A DNA stretch of 64,000 nucleotides. Origin: Euryarchaeota archaeon UBA251. Lineage in GTDB: Archaea; Thermoplasmatota; Poseidoniia; Poseidoniales; Thalassarchaeaceae. The stretch is from contig DAFJ01000085.1 of assembly GCA_002497905.1 (NCBI GenBank), forward strand, positions 1 through 64,000. The letters run 5' to 3'. Below are positions 61,518 to 64,000 of this stretch, in pieces. The position numbers and the translations under genes are program-made. Every line of letters starts with the position of its first letter. Positions within the stretch are counted from its first letter, which is position 1. The notes under the pieces were generated by a model. That model saw only the letters and a list, made by a program, of their open reading frames with translations. It searched no databases and was not told the DNA's origin.

Positions 61518-62906
61518 TTATTCCGCTTGCGAGAACTGATCTTCTTCTCTGTGAATCCTATCACCCAACGAACGATTGAGGCGCGCCCAATCAGCTGGAT
61601 CTATCCATGCCACTAGGTACAAGCCTTCGTCACTCATCCTCCGTTCTCCAACCATCGAATTACGACGAATCTCGGCCTCAATAGCAGCGATCGGTCGATC
61701 AGATGCGTCACTGGGTGGCAAAACCAGAAATGAAATTGGAGGGCCATGTAAACGTGTCAAGATGTTGGAACGAAGGTGTTCAATGCCTTCAGACGAAGTT
61801 GAAGATGTTAGAATTGTCTCAGAAACTCCGAAAGAATCCAACGCACGATTCACTGCGGCCACATGAGATTCGCTACACGAATCCTGCTTGGTCAAAACCA
61901 CAAGCAAATCATATGAGCCCACATCTGGATCACTACGGTCGAAGAGTTCTCGGCGTGAAGTCTCAAACTTCCGGACTACTTCCTCCACTGGATCCGAGCA
62001 ATCCAACAAAAGGAGCAGGAGGTCGCATTCAAGGCTCTCTTTGAGAGTTGCAGAAAACGCATCAAGGAGATCTGAAGGGATGTCGTCGATGAACCCAATT
62101 GTGTCAACAAGAAGTACACGAGGGCTGAACTGCATCCGGCCAACTGTCGTCTCCAACGTCGAGAAATAACGATCCTCAACAATGACTGGTTTTCCACAGA
62201 GGGATGCAAATAAGCTCGATTTTCCGGCGTTGGTATATCCAGCTAAACCCACCGTTCGGGCCCCACTTGCTCGACGTTGTCTTTGGCGCTCCTTGATTGC
62301 TCGACTGTATCTTCGCTGACGTCCACGAAGTGTCTTCAGTTCTCTATTTAGAGCATTTAGTGCAACATTCCAACCAGTTCGACCGCCAGCTCCGTAACCA
62401 AGGCGTTCTCCGGTTGTCTCGCGATTCACCAATTCACGCAAAACGTTACGATCAGCGTTCAAACGAGCAATGCGCACTTGATTGCGTGCTTCAACCGATG
62501 AGGCATGTTGAGTAAAGAGTTCTAGGAGAAGGCGGACGCGATCCCAAGTCTCACATTGCAACATGTCAGTCATGTTCACTAATTGACGAGCACTTAGATT
62601 CGCATTCACAAGAACAAGATCTATTCCAAACCAAGGATGACTTTCAGGAGCCATACGTAATTCATCACGAATTGCTTCAAGTCGGCCACGACCTAGATGT
62701 GTTCGTTTGTCCGATCGACCTCGCTGAGCAACGATTTCAACAACTTGGATATCCATTGTATCTGCAAGTGCAAGGAACTCCGTCGGATTTTCATCGCGAG
62801 TCAGCATCAATGCTCGGCGACCCGCATGAGAGGTCCGCAATTCTTCGGTCAGAACTCCCCCTGAACCTGCTATCAATGGGACTGGGTCCCAATCTGGATC
62901 TTTCAT
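61518..62906 (-). CDS. hflX: ribosome-associated GTPase HflX
   Basis: 462 residues with the N-terminal nucleotide-binding domain, the middle coiled-coil helices (R-R-Y-S-R-A-I-K-E-R), and the GTPase core: G-Y-T-N-A-G-K-S-S-L P-loop, T-L-E-T-T switch I, D-T-I-G-F-I-D switch II and T-K-Q-D. HflX splits stalled ribosomes. The ATG at 62906 overlaps the mutY stop as ATGA, so the two are translated together. Confidence 0.93.
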   Translation of the reverse strand: MKDPDWDPVPLIAGSGGVLTEELRTSHAGRRALMLTRDENPTEFLALADTMDIQVVEIVAQRGRSDKRTHLGRGRLEAIRDELRMAPESHPWFGIDLVLVNANLSARQLVNMTDMLQCETWDRVRLLLELFTQHASSVEARNQVRIARLNADRNVLRELVNRETTGERLGYGAGGRTGWNVALNALNRELKTLRGRQRRYSRAIKERQRQRRASGARTVGLAGYTNAGKSSLFASLCGKPVIVEDRYFSTLETTVGRMQFSPRVLLVDTIGFIDDIPSDLLDAFSATLKESLECDLLLLLLDCSDPVEEVVRKFETSRRELFDRSDPDVGSYDLLVVLTKQDSCSESHVAAVNRALDSFGVSETILTSSTSSEGIEHLRSNILTRLHGPPISFLVLPPSDASDRPIAAIEAEIRRNSMVGERRMSDEGLYLVAWIDPADWARLNRSLGDRIHREEDQFSQAE

Positions 62907-63889
62907 GCTCGAATCCACCCCGCGGTTTCAAGGATACGTTCATCCAGTTTTGAAATAGGAACTGAAGCCGGATCTAACCCACCATCGCTTCGTTCCGCAA
63001 CCCATACCTCAAGGTTCCAGTCTCTGTGACTGAAAGCATGCCTAACCCTACCTACAGATCTGTGTTTTTCGACATGGTGATTATCACATAGAACATCTAT
63101 TCCCTGAGGATCCTCGGTTATTGGTACACCCCACAAACCCCCCAACCTCGAGCCTTTTCTTTTCGTCAGATGGATTCCAAATGGTGTTTGGATTACGAGA
63201 GCGTGCCCCTCAATTCTCTTTGAATTCCGTTTGCGTGATGCAGGAAATTTCGTTGGCTCATCGGTTTGTACTGCAAGACATACATCTTCAGCAGGACATC
63301 TGTCGCATGAGGGACGACGGGGCGTACAAACAGTTGCACCAAGTTCCATTAAAGCCTGATTCCAATCCCCTGGCCTGTTTCGATAAAGGGATTTGTCAGC
63401 CCATGTTTGAATATCGCGATCTTTGGGACGTTTCTCTGCTGATATACGAGCATGAATACGGCGAATATTGCCATCCACAGCTGCAACGGGGTAACCGAAT
63501 GCAATGGAAGACACGGCTGCTGATGTGTATGGGCCGATTCCAGGCAAATTCTGTAAATCTCGAGGATTAGATGGTAGAGAAGGAGGATTTTGAGAGATGA
63601 TTTCAACAGACAGGGCATGCAAATTACGTGCCCTCGCATAATACCCACAACCCTGCCAAGCCTCTAGGACATCCTCAACGGGGGCAGCAGCCATGGATTC
63701 TATTGTCGGAAATCGTTCCATCATTCGATACCAATGTGCAAGACCAACTTTCATCTGTGTCTGTTGTAGCACAAACTCGGAGACAAGGACTGCCCACGGA
63801 TCTGGATTGCTCCTCCATGGAAGATCGCGGGCCTCGGCATCATACCACTCCAGAATGCGCCCCTGAACGGATTCGGATAGCCCGCTCAT
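62903..63889 (-). CDS. mutY: A/G-specific adenine glycosylase MutY
   Basis: Removes adenine mispaired with 8-oxoguanine. 328 residues. The HhH glycosylase core has catalytic Glu38 in S-E-F-V-L-Q-Q-T-Q, the H-h-H loop L-P-G-I-G-P-Y, Asp139 in V-D-G-N-I-R-R, and a [4Fe-4S] cluster with Cys188, 195, 198 and 204 in the C-x6-C-x2-C-x5-C pattern. The C-terminal NUDIX-like domain contains G-G-L-W-G-V-P and recognises 8-oxoguanine. I chose the ATG at 63889; the earlier frame has a different composition. It is co-directional with hflX. Confidence 0.93.
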   Translation of the reverse strand: MSGLSESVQGRILEWYDAEARDLPWRSNPDPWAVLVSEFVLQQTQMKVGLAHWYRMMERFPTIESMAAAPVEDVLEAWQGCGYYARARNLHALSVEIISQNPPSLPSNPRDLQNLPGIGPYTSAAVSSIAFGYPVAAVDGNIRRIHARISAEKRPKDRDIQTWADKSLYRNRPGDWNQALMELGATVCTPRRPSCDRCPAEDVCLAVQTDEPTKFPASRKRNSKRIEGHALVIQTPFGIHLTKRKGSRLGGLWGVPITEDPQGIDVLCDNHHVEKHRSVGRVRHAFSHRDWNLEVWVAERSDGGLDPASVPISKLDERILETAGWIRA

Positions 63890-63942
63890 CGTTTGTCTCC
63901 TTAGCCGGAGCATCCATAGCGATTGCCTCCGAAGTAGAACTG

Positions 63943-64000
63943 ATGGCAGCACATGAAGCGGTTCTCGTGCTACGGGGCGAATCTATCGAGCGCCTCTCAA
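63943..64000 (+). CDS. possible 5' end of a plus-strand gene, partial
   Basis: From the ATG at 63943 the frame stays open to the right edge and begins M-A-A-H-E-A-V-L-V-L-R-G-E-S-I-E. The first residues look like a beta strand followed by a helix. It would be divergent from mutY with a 53-bp gap. Nineteen codons are too few for a firm call. Confidence 0.3.
   Translation, partial: MAAHEAVLVLRGESIERLS

Noticed and set aside
1..64000. CRISPR array, insertion sequence or prophage
   Set aside because: No regularly spaced direct repeats, transposase, integrase or phage structural genes were recognised.

Overview
The window reads as a compact archaeal chromosome segment, most plausibly from a marine planktonic euryarchaeon of the Thermoplasmatota (Poseidoniales / Marine Group II type). 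That placement is an inference. The archaeal signal comes from the uS13-uS4-uS11-Rpo3 gene order, the family D DNA polymerase large subunit, PriL, pantoate kinase, an MptE-like pterin kinase, a DUF373 protein, a type II methionine aminopeptidase and a type IV pilin with the archaeal N-terminus. Mixed with these are genes of bacterial or eukaryote-like type: bacterial-type LeuRS, a CGFS glutaredoxin with BolA, thioredoxin, FumC, ATP-type PEP carboxykinase, HflX, MutY, a poxvirus/bacterial-type topoisomerase IB, DUF2237 and a PGES2-like protein. Coding density is very high, with many 4-nt overlaps and tail-to-tail gene ends.

Region by region. 1-2.8 kb: tRNA t6A synthesis (Sua5), methionine aminopeptidase and a pilin with its own promoter and terminator. 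2.9-8.5 kb: surface glycan genes (one GT2, two GT4, one flippase) interrupted by a BolA-Grx pair. 8.5-18.1 kb: Rpe, thioredoxin, a winged-helix ATPase regulator, a 1147-residue surface protein with thrombospondin type 3 repeats, a metallo-beta-lactamase-fold hydrolase and a membrane-tethered double winged-helix regulator. 18.2-22.1 kb: LeuRS and a TPD-motif nuclease homologous to human CDIN1. 22.1-32 kb, all minus strand: a very large membrane protein, an FKBP-like membrane protein, a THUMP-like methyltransferase, then uS13, uS4, uS11, Rpo3 and pantoate kinase.

32-36 kb: PckA, then a translationally coupled LbH acyltransferase and phosphohexomutase that look like a UDP-amino-sugar unit. 36-41 kb, minus: a GDSL esterase with thrombospondin type 3 repeats, a small membrane protein and a CocE-type lipoprotein hydrolase. 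41.2-42.3 kb: a ferritin-like gene, then about 480 nt of GC-rich non-coding sequence whose minus strand folds into many GNRA- and UNCG-capped hairpins. I read this as a structured RNA that I cannot assign to a family, and it is the strongest novelty candidate here. 42.3-50.8 kb, minus: beta-propeller proteins, an M32 carboxypeptidase, FumC, topoisomerase IB, a cyclophilin and PyrE.

50.9-64 kb: replication and repair genes (PolD large subunit, PriL, MutY) mixed with an MptE-like kinase, DUF373, HflX, DUF2237 and a PGES2-like protein. No tRNA, rRNA, CRISPR array, insertion sequence or prophage was seen. Many genes have an upstream in-frame TTG or GTG as well as an ATG. I generally took the ATG that fits a Shine-Dalgarno site or a 4-nt overlap with the preceding gene, and I say so where it matters.
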